Below the pieces are notes generated by a model, which was not told the DNA's origin, made no database searches, and saw only the letters and a program-made list of their open reading frames with translations. Below are positions 34,881 to 43,350 of a stretch of DNA of 50,606 nucleotides, piece by piece. The DNA is from Candidatus Bathyarchaeota archaeon (lineage in GTDB: Archaea > Thermoproteota > Bathyarchaeia > Bathyarchaeales > Bathyarchaeaceae), in the NCBI GenBank assembly GCA_030608565.1, contig JAUWDY010000008.1:1-50606 (forward strand), in the 5' to 3' direction. A program made the translations under genes and the position numbers. Each line of letters begins with the position of its first letter. Positions within the stretch are counted from its first letter, which is position 1.

Positions 34881-36185
34881 ATGAACGCAAAGGAATTGAG
34901 ATGCTTCGTTCCAATTGGTGGTCAAGCGAAAAGATTAAGACCCTTAACACACGATGTGTCAAAGCCTTGTGTCAGATTTTTGAATAGATCGTTAATCGAA
35001 TTTTCGATGGTAACGCTGGCTGAACAGGGTGTAAGGCATTTCATTTTCGGAGAGTGTGGTTATACTAATTATTCAAACCTCTTTGATCAGTATGGAGAAG
35101 GAGTTGGATTTTCAGCAAAGTATAAGATCTCGCCGAGAGTGCATATTAAACATCAACCAAACCTTGATGACTTGGGAAGTGCTGATTCTTACAGGCTGAA
35201 CATGGAATATTATGAGGTTGATGATCCAGTGCTTGTTGTGCAAGGAGACAACCTTTTTGACATCGATCTGGATGATTTGATTAAGAAGCATGAAGAAAAA
35301 GGAGCACTGATGACGATTGCTCTAACAAAAGTGGAAAAGACAGAAGGGTATGGTATAGCCGAGCTAGATAAAGATAAGAGAATTAAAAGGTTTATTGAAA
35401 AGCCTCCCGCAGACAAAGCACCAAGCAATCTCGCTAACGCTGGTATATACCTTCTGTCACCTGAAGTCAGAAAGGAAGTCGAAAGCGAAGAGGTCAAAAA
35501 AATAATAGAAGAGAGAAGGAGGCTTGACTTCGGTTTTGACTTCATTCCCTACTTAGTAGATAAGGGATTTCCAGTCTATGGATACGAATTAACGGTATGG
35601 TATGATGTAGGAAGTCCGGAAAACTATCTAAAAGCCATGCACGATGTTCTTCATGGAAAGTTGGACATAAGAGTCTCCGAAAAGAGAATTCTACCAGACA
35701 GGAACGTGTGGGTTCAAGGATACAGTGAGACATCCATCAAAAGGCGGGAGGAAATACTCAGGAAAATCAGAGAAAACAAGTTGTCCATCGAGGGCGCTGC
35801 TCTGATTGGTAGGCACACTCGAATAGGTGATCACTCCAAGATTGCAGATTCAAACGTCGACAACTTTTGTATCCTCGGTGAGCATGTAAGCATTGAAAGA
35901 TCAGCGATTTTGGATGCCGCGAAAATGGGGGATTATGCTTACGTCGCAGATAGTGTTCTAGGTAGAAAAGTTGTCGTAGAGTCAACCTATGAAAGTCCTA
36001 CCCATATTGAATCGACTTCGGTCATCGGCAACGCAGTTCATATTGGGGCGGGTTGTAAGATCATAAAAACCAGAATCAATCCTAACCTAACAATTCTACC
36101 CGGCATGACGTACATTGAAAAGTTTCTGAAAAATTACGAAGATGTTGCCCAATTAGCAACCAAAGAGTCGCTCAATTCAACTTAA
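34881..36185 (+). CDS. NDP-sugar pyrophosphorylase (nucleotidyltransferase with left-handed beta-helix)
   Basis: Makes an activated sugar nucleotide (NDP-glucose or similar) from NTP and a sugar phosphate. PIGGQAKRLRPLTHDVSKPC is the nucleotide-binding loop, VVQGDNLFDIDL the metal-binding Asp region, and EKPPADKAPSNLANAGIYLL the sugar pocket. Residues about 320-420 have isoleucine-rich hexapeptide-type repeats of a left-handed beta-helix. The ATG at 34881 is preferred to 34872 on TATA spacing. It sits between the GH57 and glycosyltransferase genes, suggesting precursor supply for glucan synthesis. Confidence 0.88.
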   Translation: MNAKELRCFVPIGGQAKRLRPLTHDVSKPCVRFLNRSLIEFSMVTLAEQGVRHFIFGECGYTNYSNLFDQYGEGVGFSAKYKISPRVHIKHQPNLDDLGSADSYRLNMEYYEVDDPVLVVQGDNLFDIDLDDLIKKHEEKGALMTIALTKVEKTEGYGIAELDKDKRIKRFIEKPPADKAPSNLANAGIYLLSPEVRKEVESEEVKKIIEERRRLDFGFDFIPYLVDKGFPVYGYELTVWYDVGSPENYLKAMHDVLHGKLDIRVSEKRILPDRNVWVQGYSETSIKRREEILRKIRENKLSIEGAALIGRHTRIGDHSKIADSNVDNFCILGEHVSIERSAILDAAKMGDYAYVADSVLGRKVVVESTYESPTHIESTSVIGNAVHIGAGCKIIKTRINPNLTILPGMTYIEKFLKNYEDVAQLATKESLNST

Positions 36186-36250
36186 ACGCGCTCTTAAATC
36201 TTCAGAGATAGCAATCATGAAATTGCATATGGAATTAACGTGCACATAAA

Positions 36251-36260
36251 CATATAAAGT
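36251..36260 (+). promoter_or_regulatory. TATA-like element for glycosyltransferase 1
   Basis: CATATAAAGT about 70 nt before the ATG of the GT4 gene is the best TATA candidate in the 140-nt intergenic region. Confidence 0.35.
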
Positions 36261-36325
36261 TAGATATTCAGAAAGCTTATCAAGCAAGACACGCGTGCGC
36301 ACAAATCCTGTATCGGTGTGTTTGG

Positions 36326-37489
36326 ATGAACATTTGTATGGTAACATGGGAGTTTCCACCTCGAATCGTAGGAGGTATCGCCCGTCACTGCGAGGGCTTA
36401 GCTAAAGCGCTAGTCCGTAAGGGGCATGAAGTCTATGTTATAACTTTGGATCTTCCAGGCGCACCCTACTACGAAGAAATGGAAGGAGTCAAGGTCTATC
36501 GCACAGCAGTGCAGTTAGGCCATCCTGAGTTTCTCACATGGGCTCTTTTGTTCAATCACTTTATGGCGAAGAAGGTGGCAGAGGTGAGCCGAAAAGTCAA
36601 GTTTGATATTGTTCATGTTCATGATTGGTTAACCGCGTTTGCAGGTATCTCCTCCAAATATCACCTGAAAAAGCCGATGATCACTACCATTCATGCCACC
36701 GAAATCGGTCGAGCGCAAGGTCTTCACAATCCCAGCTCGCTAACTATTGATGGAATAGAATGGTGGTCAACATACGAAGCGAGCAAGATCATCGTAACAA
36801 GTGGCTCGATGAGAAAGGAAATTTGCGATCATTTCCATCTACCATGGGAAAAAATTGAGATAATTCCCAATGGAATTGATTTGACGAAATATAATACATC
36901 TGTTGACCGATCGGCAGTTAGAGGACGTTACGGAGTTAGCCCCAATGAGAAACTGGTTCTCTGTGTAGGCCGATTAGTTCCTCAGAAAGGGATAGAGTAT
37001 CTGATTCAGGCGATTCCTATGATAAGTCAACGTCGTCCAGAGACGAAGTTCATCATTGTGGGTGACGGGTGGTTAAGAGACCATCTTGAAGGCTTGGCGC
37101 AATCAACTGGATATCGATGGAAAACCATTTTCACAGGCTTCATTTCAGACTCAGAGGTTATAGCACTAATGACCAGTGCTGACACCTTAGTTGTTCCCTC
37201 CATCTATGAACCATTTGGCATCGTTGCTCTAGAGGGGATGGCTGGGGGCATTCCGGTGGTGGCAAGCCAAATAGGAGGCTTAGCAGAAGTGATTGAACAT
37301 GATAGAACCGGGATTTTTGCACATTCGCGAAATCCAAGTTCTATTGCTTGGGGAGTTGACCGCGTTTTATCTGACCCAGATCATTCTAGATGGTTAGCTC
37401 AAAACGCCAAAGAAATGGTCCAAAAAACTTTTAGTTGGGAGGCAATCGCTACTAAGACTGCCAAAGTTTATGAAGAAGTGATAGGATAG
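36326..37489 (+). CDS. GT4-type glycosyltransferase (glycogen-synthase-like)
   Basis: GT-B fold transferase. The opening MNICMVTWEFPPRIVGGIAR resembles starch/glycogen synthases. VCVGRLVPQKGIEYLIQA starts the nucleotide-sugar domain, and SIYEPFGIVALEGMAGGIPV holds the donor-binding Glu motif (EPFGIVALE). Length is 387 residues; cytoplasmic. It could use ADP/UDP-glucose for glucan or another sugar for a compatible solute or glycolipid. It is followed 9 nt later by a small HTH gene. Confidence 0.88.
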   Translation: MNICMVTWEFPPRIVGGIARHCEGLAKALVRKGHEVYVITLDLPGAPYYEEMEGVKVYRTAVQLGHPEFLTWALLFNHFMAKKVAEVSRKVKFDIVHVHDWLTAFAGISSKYHLKKPMITTIHATEIGRAQGLHNPSSLTIDGIEWWSTYEASKIIVTSGSMRKEICDHFHLPWEKIEIIPNGIDLTKYNTSVDRSAVRGRYGVSPNEKLVLCVGRLVPQKGIEYLIQAIPMISQRRPETKFIIVGDGWLRDHLEGLAQSTGYRWKTIFTGFISDSEVIALMTSADTLVVPSIYEPFGIVALEGMAGGIPVVASQIGGLAEVIEHDRTGIFAHSRNPSSIAWGVDRVLSDPDHSRWLAQNAKEMVQKTFSWEAIATKTAKVYEEVIG

Positions 37490-37498
37490 GAAATAGAC

Positions 37499-37771
37499 AT
37501 GAGTTCTTCATTTGGCCCATCATATAATTCTACGATGCCTGAAGAGTTTCGGCTTCTCTGCATGTTGCACAACATTGGTGCAACCACCTCAGAAAAATCG
37601 TTGCCGATCGAGAAAATATCTGAATGGACCAGAATGGAAATTTCTGCGGTACAACTTCAACTTCGAAAACTTGTTGAGCTTGATTTTGTTCAACGTATCG
37701 AGGCAGAAGGGGTTAACAAGTATCATATTACACTTAACGGGATCAGAAAAGTCCTGAGCACGTATTCTTAA
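37499..37771 (+). CDS. Small winged-helix regulator
   Basis: A 90-residue protein with one winged HTH: EFRLLCMLHNIGATTSEKSL, MEISAVQLQLRKLVELDFV and a wing (RIEAEGVNKYHITLNGIRKV). The AGGA ribosome site precedes the ATG by 7 nt. It lies between two convergent glycosyltransferase genes and is probably cotranscribed with the first, so control of glucan synthesis is a reasonable inference. Confidence 0.7.
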   Translation: MSSSFGPSYNSTMPEEFRLLCMLHNIGATTSEKSLPIEKISEWTRMEISAVQLQLRKLVELDFVQRIEAEGVNKYHITLNGIRKVLSTYS

Positions 37772-37785
37772 TTTCGAGAACAAGG

Positions 37786-39051
37786 CTATTTTTCAGGTTT
37801 TTTTTGTTTAATTAACTCTTTGTAGAATTCAATTGTTTTCTTAGCGGAACTATTCCAAGTAAACTTTTGAAGAACTATTTTTCTGCCGTTTTTGCCTAGT
37901 TGCACCTTTCTTTGAGAATCTTGTACGGCGTTGATGATTCCCCAGGCTATATCCGCAGGATCGTTTGGATTGATGTGAAAGCCGCATTGGTCTGGACCGT
38001 TTGGGACAATGATTTCTTTCATTCCGCTGGCATCTGTGGCTCCTACAACTACAGGTTTTTGCATGCTCATTGCCTCCAATGCGACGATTCCGAAGGGTTC
38101 GTATAGGCTTGGGAAGACTGCTACGTCGCATGCTGCGTAGTGGGCGATGCGCTCTTGTTCTGGCACAAATTCAAAGCGGAATTTCACGGAGTTTTGAAGT
38201 TTGGATTTCTCAACTAATGCTTCTAAGTAGCTTCGCATCCCACCGAGGCCAACTATCACGAGTTTGGCGTTTGGAACTTTCTCTAGAACGTGGGGCATTG
38301 CTGCGATTAGTTTGTCCGCTCCCTTAACCCCCACGAGTCTGCCAATGAAAAGTACCATCGATTCATTGTCTTGAATTCCATATCTGTTTCTTAGTTCCTT
38401 TATCTTTTCTTGGCTCACTTTTTCAGGGTTATACTTCTCTGGGTCCACCCCATTGTAGCACACTTTGATTTTCTCTGGTGGAAAACCTAATTGCGTCAGC
38501 TCATTTTTCATCATGTGCGAAACTGTGATTATCCTGTCTGCTATCTGTGCGCCGCGGTATTCGATGTTGCTGACGACGTCTGATCCGTTGCCTAACGTTC
38601 GTCCTTTCTCTGTGGAGTGTACGTGAAAAACGAGGGGTAAGCCCAGCTCCCTTTTGATTGCGATGCCTGCCATTACAGAGAGCCAGTCGTGGGCTACCAC
38701 TATATCGTATTTGAATTCCTCTTTTCGAACGAGTTCATTGACTAGTTTTGAAGCGCTTAAGTAGTTGTACACAAGAAGTTTGGAGAATAACTTGATGCCT
38801 CTGCCCCATTTTCTAACGTCTTCTGCAACTACGTCTGGCAGAGAATCTGACACATCGATGTCTATGGGTCTATGGATTTCGATGCCTCGCCAGAGTTCTC
38901 TTGTTGGAAGGCCTCCCGTATCGTCGTTCATGGTAAAAATGGTTACGTCGTGGTCTAGCAAAACGAACTTTCTCGTAATCTCAGCAGCGTATGTTCCCAA
39001 GCCTCCAACAATCTTTGGAGGATACTCGTAGACTAGAACTGCCATCTTCAT
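37786..39051 (-). CDS. GT4/GT5-type glycosyltransferase (glycogen-synthase-like)
   Basis: A second GT-B fold transferase, 421 residues. It opens AVLVYEYPPKIVGGLGTYAA. LFIGRLVGVKGADKLIAA starts the C-terminal domain, and SLYEPFGIVALEAMSMQKPV holds the donor-binding Glu motif. It shares about a third of positions with the other glycosyltransferase by eye. ATGs at 39051 and 39045 are both possible. It is convergent with the small HTH gene, so the two glycosyltransferases are separately controlled. Confidence 0.88.
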   Translation of the reverse strand: MKMAVLVYEYPPKIVGGLGTYAAEITRKFVLLDHDVTIFTMNDDTGGLPTRELWRGIEIHRPIDIDVSDSLPDVVAEDVRKWGRGIKLFSKLLVYNYLSASKLVNELVRKEEFKYDIVVAHDWLSVMAGIAIKRELGLPLVFHVHSTEKGRTLGNGSDVVSNIEYRGAQIADRIITVSHMMKNELTQLGFPPEKIKVCYNGVDPEKYNPEKVSQEKIKELRNRYGIQDNESMVLFIGRLVGVKGADKLIAAMPHVLEKVPNAKLVIVGLGGMRSYLEALVEKSKLQNSVKFRFEFVPEQERIAHYAACDVAVFPSLYEPFGIVALEAMSMQKPVVVGATDASGMKEIIVPNGPDQCGFHINPNDPADIAWGIINAVQDSQRKVQLGKNGRKIVLQKFTWNSSAKKTIEFYKELIKQKKPEK

Positions 39052-39260
39052 TTTTAGCTCGCTCCGAAAGATATAATGTTCATTACTTGTTTGAAGGGAT
39101 AAGCTCTATGAAATATACTTCTATTCAAAGGTTTCTGTTGCTATTCAATTGGTTTCTAGCATTTGACTTTACAGAATAGCTTTACGCCGTCAGTTTCGGC
39201 GACCTACTCAAACCCCAGCTCTGTCAACGCCTCTGCTTCTTTGATTCCTTTATAGCCTAA

Positions 39261-39270
39261 AGTTATAAGT
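39261..39270 (+). promoter_or_regulatory. TATA-like element for the DUF885 gene
   Basis: AGTTATAAGT places transcription start near 39292. This excludes the TTG at 39282 as the start and favours the ATG at 39297 or 39309. Confidence 0.4.
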
Positions 39271-39308
39271 CACATCTCAAATTGAGTATAGCAAAAATGG
39301 TGAAACAA

Positions 39309-40943
39309 ATGAATGTAGACGAAGCATTTGAAAAGCTTGCTCAAGAAGGCTTGCACCAGTTCTTGGACAAAAACCCTGAAATGGCTACCTTTCTAGGTTT
39401 CCATGAGCCCTACGATAAGTTGCTTTCCGATGGCAGCATAGAACAAGTGTACGAAAACTTGAAATTACTAGAAAAATGGCTTAACAAGATGCAGACAACG
39501 ATAAACTTTGATGAACTTAACGAAGAACATAAAATGGATTGGAGGATACTCGAAAACGCTTACGAAAGATTCAAGTTTTCCACATACGAACATCGTACGC
39601 ATGAGAAAAATCCTGAAGCCTTACAAGGCATTGGTTCCATGATTTTCGTAGTTTTGACTAGGGAATATGCCCCCTTAGAGAACAGAATCGAAGGCATTGT
39701 TTCTCGACTAGAAAAGTTACCGTTACACCTAGAGCAGTTTCGAAGGAGTTTTGAAAAATGTGTGCCAGTAAAGTTATGGACTGAAATCGCTATTGAACAA
39801 GGCCAACAAATACTTGGTTTCTTCCAGTTCCTTATCGCTGTGACAAAAGGGAAAATCTCAGAAGAGCTCCATCAAAGACTTCAAAAGGCAATTGCAGACT
39901 TACATCAACCACTTGATGAACATCTCGAGTGGCTGAAAGCACTGTTGCCAAAGGCAAAGGCTGACTGGGTGCTTGGAACGGAAAAGTTTGAAAAACTCTT
40001 GAAACTTAGAGAACTCGGAATGCGTGCTGATGAAATTCATGAATTAGGAGTAAAGTTCCTTAGAGAAATGAAAGAGGAAAGAACTAGACTAGCTAATAAG
40101 ATTTCTCCTGGAAAAACTGTTGAAGAAGTAATGAAAGAAATACAAGCTGACGCTCCCAAAACCTTTGAAGAAGCGTTAGAATTTACGCGAAAGGAGATGG
40201 AACGGGCAAAAAACTTTGTACTTAAACATGACATTGCGACAATTGACGAAAGAGAAAGGCTTCATGTTACAGAAACACCTTCATTTATGGCTCCCTTAAT
40301 TCCCTTTGCAGCGTTATGGTTGCCAGGCAAATATGAAAAGACTCAAGAAGGAATCTACACTGTAACCCGCCCAAAGGACACAAAAGACTTGGGCAAGGAT
40401 GCAAATTACGCAAGCATACCAAACACTGCAGTACACGAAGCTTATCCCGGACATTTCTTGCAAACCTCACGTTCAAACCGTCTTGGCTCTTTCATTCGGT
40501 ATCTTGCTCAAGGAACAGAAACCATAGAGGGTTGGGCGCATTACTGTGAAGAGATGATGATGGAACACGGCTTTCAAGGAGGCTTAAAATCCAGGTTCAT
40601 GCAGGTAAATGACATTATATGGCGTGCTGTAAGAATGGTAGTTGATGTCAAACTTTCCCGCGGAGAAATGAGCTTCGACGAAGCAGTCGATATGTTAATG
40701 AAAGAGACAGGAATGTCAAAAAATGGTGCAGTTGCCGAGGTTCGCAGATATACGCAGACACCTGGATACGCACTCTCATATCTTCTCGGTAAGCATTTAA
40801 TGTTAAAGTTGCGAGACGAAGTAAAGGACAAAATGGGTGACAAATACAGCGAGAAACTCTTCCATGATGTCATAACAGCCAACGGATATCTCCCTCTATC
40901 AAAGCTCAGAGAAATCTTCGAACAGAAACTTGGAAAATTGTGA
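39309..40943 (+). CDS. DUF885 family putative zinc peptidase
   Basis: A 544-residue soluble protein of the DUF885 family, thought to be metallopeptidases. TAVHEAYPGHFLQ at about 380-392 supplies HExxxGH zinc ligands, and ETIEGWAHYCEEMMMEHGF supplies the third Glu. The N-terminal part is helical. The frame opens at a TTG (39282); the ATG at 39309 is preferred because of the GGTGA 5 nt upstream. ATG 39297 is also possible. Peptide substrate unknown. Confidence 0.85.
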   Translation: MNVDEAFEKLAQEGLHQFLDKNPEMATFLGFHEPYDKLLSDGSIEQVYENLKLLEKWLNKMQTTINFDELNEEHKMDWRILENAYERFKFSTYEHRTHEKNPEALQGIGSMIFVVLTREYAPLENRIEGIVSRLEKLPLHLEQFRRSFEKCVPVKLWTEIAIEQGQQILGFFQFLIAVTKGKISEELHQRLQKAIADLHQPLDEHLEWLKALLPKAKADWVLGTEKFEKLLKLRELGMRADEIHELGVKFLREMKEERTRLANKISPGKTVEEVMKEIQADAPKTFEEALEFTRKEMERAKNFVLKHDIATIDERERLHVTETPSFMAPLIPFAALWLPGKYEKTQEGIYTVTRPKDTKDLGKDANYASIPNTAVHEAYPGHFLQTSRSNRLGSFIRYLAQGTETIEGWAHYCEEMMMEHGFQGGLKSRFMQVNDIIWRAVRMVVDVKLSRGEMSFDEAVDMLMKETGMSKNGAVAEVRRYTQTPGYALSYLLGKHLMLKLRDEVKDKMGDKYSEKLFHDVITANGYLPLSKLREIFEQKLGKL

Positions 40944-41056
40944 TTTGTTACCATCAAACGAGAAAAACATAACTACCGAAGCAAAAGAGCGAAGAAACCA
41001 AAGAACCTACTTTTTTGCAAAGAATCAAAAAGGCAATAATAGATGTGTGAAGGCAG

Positions 41057-41542
41057 ATGGCAAGCTCTCGAATGAGAGTTAGTTACGACTCTCTCTCCAA
41101 GAGAATAAATAAGAAGTTGAGAGATGCTATCAAAATATTAAAGGAATTGGGATACGAAAGCCAACATGTCTCCCCGAAGGAGTTTTACGATTACATGACG
41201 GGAGAAACTCCGACTGGCGATACTATCACCCTTGTTGACGTTCTTGGCAACGATTTTCTCATAATTCATGAAATTGTGGAAATAAGCGAACTCAAAAAAA
41301 TGGGAATCCCAATACACAGACGCACAATTATGATGTTTCATCCCAAGGTTTATGAAGCCCACTTCACCGCGATCGAATATGAACTTAATTATGCTTTAGA
41401 CAAAAAGGACTATGATTGGCTGAAAGTCAGAATAAAACACGCAAAATCTTGGCTGGAAGACGATTATCTACCACAGCATTTGATCCCACGATGCAAAGCC
41501 ATAGTGAAAAGGTTTTCAGAGGGTCTACTGAAAGGGGAGTGA
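41057..41542 (+). CDS. Hypothetical protein, 161 aa
   Basis: Unrecognised, soluble, mixed alpha/beta. A strand pair TLVDVLGNDFLIIHEIVEIS is followed by KKMGIPIHRRTIMMFHPKVY and a C-terminal helical region (WLKVRIKHAKSWLEDDYLP). The HEIVE might suggest a zinc site but lacks HExxH. It overlaps the next short gene by 4 nt (GTGA), which indicates translational coupling. Confidence 0.6.
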   Translation: MASSRMRVSYDSLSKRINKKLRDAIKILKELGYESQHVSPKEFYDYMTGETPTGDTITLVDVLGNDFLIIHEIVEISELKKMGIPIHRRTIMMFHPKVYEAHFTAIEYELNYALDKKDYDWLKVRIKHAKSWLEDDYLPQHLIPRCKAIVKRFSEGLLKGE

Positions 41543-41748
41543 AATATGGCAAAAATAAACAAGCGAAAGAATATCATATCAATGTTAAGTGGGTTTATGG
41601 GAGATGTCTCCACTGTGGGGAGATTTGGACCCATCCTGCTATCAAAGTATTCAGCTCTGCTTCTGTAGGAATAAAGGGCAAGTTTTTCCGCGCGTGTGAA
41701 TGGAGAGACCGTTATACAGGCAGAGCAAAAATCTACAATCCATTCTAA
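41539..41748 (+). CDS. Short CxxC protein coupled to the upstream gene
   Basis: A 69-residue protein. Its GTG start overlaps the TGA of the previous gene. It contains CLHCGEIW (C-x2-C) and a later single Cys in FRACEWRDRY, so it has an incomplete zinc-ribbon pattern unless two chains pair. Rich in Lys, Trp and Tyr. The frame extends further upstream inside the preceding gene in another phase; the overlap GTGA makes 41539 the best start. Function unknown; probably a nucleic-acid-binding partner of the 161-aa protein. Confidence 0.5.
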   Translation: MKYGKNKQAKEYHINVKWVYGRCLHCGEIWTHPAIKVFSSASVGIKGKFFRACEWRDRYTGRAKIYNPF

Positions 41749-41774
41749 CGTGCGCTATAAAGCAAAGAAAAAGG

Positions 41775-41825
41775 GGAGATTGGGTGATATCTCCACGCAG
41801 TAGGGGGTTCAAATCCACCCCTTGT
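41775..41825 (+). other. tRNA-like double hairpin
   Basis: Hairpin 1 is GGAGAT-TGGGTGAT-ATCTCC (41775-41794); hairpin 2 is a T-arm-like GGGGGTTCAAATCCACC (41803-41819) with one mismatch. No matching acceptor or anticodon arm is found, so it is not a complete tRNA. It lies between convergent genes. Confidence 0.3.
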
Positions 41826-41837
41826 TCACGTCTTATC

Positions 41838-43226
41838 TTAAGGTGTTTCCCATTCATCGAGTGCCTTCTTCATGTGTTTGATGGCTTCTTCCTCGAAGGG
41901 TTTAACTTTTCTGAGAATCTCTGCTGCTTTCTTTCGATCCTCTAGTTTCATTTTACCTTGGTGCTTGAAGGGAAAGACTCGGGCAAACTCTTTCATGAGC
42001 TCCGCTCCTTTCTCGTAGCACCCAGCAGTTTCTTGTAAATTCTTCGATTGTTTCCCTTGGTACTTCTTGGAAAGTCGCTTTAGGAACTCCGCTGACATGA
42101 ATCGGCCTTCACCGACGCAAGCACCGACGTAGCTGTTACCGTGATAGTTCTGTTTGTCCTCTGGAAGGTTCTCTAGAACGTTCGCCCATTCATCTAGCGC
42201 TGCTGGACCTCCAACATACTTGTCGTGGATTGGCACTTTGGCTTCGGCGAAGTTTATGGCTCTCTCAAGTGCCTCTCTGTCAGCTACAGCAGCATCCCGC
42301 TCAACTCTGTCTCGGAAGAAGAAAGCATCAATGCAACCGGGTGCTTTCAAGTCGTAGAAGAGGATTGGTTCTTCAGGTTGGTTAATGAGGCTTCGGAAGG
42401 TACTTGTTATGTAGAAGTCTCCTTCATATCCCTTGACAATTCCATACTCGGGTATAGCTAGTCCCCAGAGGACTACAGGCTTATCTCTTTCGTCTATCTC
42501 TTGTTTGATTTTCTTGAACAGGTTCTTTGCTATTTCAATTTCTTGGGGTGTTGGGTTGCCCTCCTCTGCTGGATAAGAATGGGGGTACTCATAGTGTTTC
42601 ATTGTCCATCCGAGACTTTCGGTGCCCTTATGGATTTGTTTCCAAGTTTCAAGGGGTAGGGCGGTTGGTCCGGAAGGACAAGTTACGCCTTTGGCAACGT
42701 TGATTATGAATGCGTATCCGGAGTAGCCGCCTACATCTGTTGGGTCGCAGTTGACTCCTAAGGCTCTTAGTGATCCAGCTATCGCGCCAGTGTAGGACAA
42801 CCAGCATGGTTGATACTCAGCTTTTTTGCTTATCACTTTTTTACTCAATGATTTTCCCTCAATCAAACCCTCGGTGTAGCGTCTTGATAAGAGCTTTCTT
42901 CTCTCCTCTTCTCTCCGAGCAGAATCCTTGTACACAGCCGCTGCTGCGTTTAATAGTTCTTTGCCGTCAACTGTTAGATTGTATTTTCCCCTAGCAACCC
43001 TCTGGACGAGTCCCTTTTTCATCAGCTGGTTCAAGTGGTTGGCTAGGGCTGTTTTCGATAGTTCTGTATGCTGCATTAATTTAGAGAAGTCATGTTCTCC
43101 TTGTAAGAGAAGTGCTAGTACCTGTATCCTTACAGGATGGGCGGCCGATCTTAGTAGTTCTGCTACTCCCTTAGGAGACTCGAAGAGAATGTTTTGTATT
43201 TGTTTATCGTTAATCCTCTTGCTCAA
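41838..43226 (-). CDS. ArsR-type HTH fused to a BtrH/C39-like domain
   Basis: A 462-residue protein. Residues about 15-100 form a winged HTH of the ArsR family (VRIQVLALLLQGEHDFSKLM, LSKTALANHLNQLMKKGLV). The remainder resembles the BtrH N-terminal/C39-like papain fold: PCWLSYTGAIAGSLRALGVN with a Cys-Trp pair, DVGGYSGYAFIINVAKG and later ILFYDLKAPG. Such C39-like domains are normally stand-alone acyltransferase or peptidase folds. It starts with TTG at 43226. A metabolite-sensing repressor is one inference; an unusual enzyme-regulator is another. Confidence 0.75.
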   Translation of the reverse strand: MSKRINDKQIQNILFESPKGVAELLRSAAHPVRIQVLALLLQGEHDFSKLMQHTELSKTALANHLNQLMKKGLVQRVARGKYNLTVDGKELLNAAAAVYKDSARREEERRKLLSRRYTEGLIEGKSLSKKVISKKAEYQPCWLSYTGAIAGSLRALGVNCDPTDVGGYSGYAFIINVAKGVTCPSGPTALPLETWKQIHKGTESLGWTMKHYEYPHSYPAEEGNPTPQEIEIAKNLFKKIKQEIDERDKPVVLWGLAIPEYGIVKGYEGDFYITSTFRSLINQPEEPILFYDLKAPGCIDAFFFRDRVERDAAVADREALERAINFAEAKVPIHDKYVGGPAALDEWANVLENLPEDKQNYHGNSYVGACVGEGRFMSAEFLKRLSKKYQGKQSKNLQETAGCYEKGAELMKEFARVFPFKHQGKMKLEDRKKAAEILRKVKPFEEEAIKHMKKALDEWETP

Positions 43227-43350
43227 TTAAGCTACACCCTGGGCGAATTAACCTAATCGTTCACCGATTTAAAGGTTTCGATTATGGTGAACTGAAGAAC
43301 TAATTTTGATGAACAATGCATGCAATTGTGTTTTTTGCTTTGAGGATTAC

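Noticed and set aside
41546-41668. ATG frame of about 40 codons overlapping the CxxC gene
   Set aside because: The GTGA-coupled frame has a better start context and a coherent CxxC protein.
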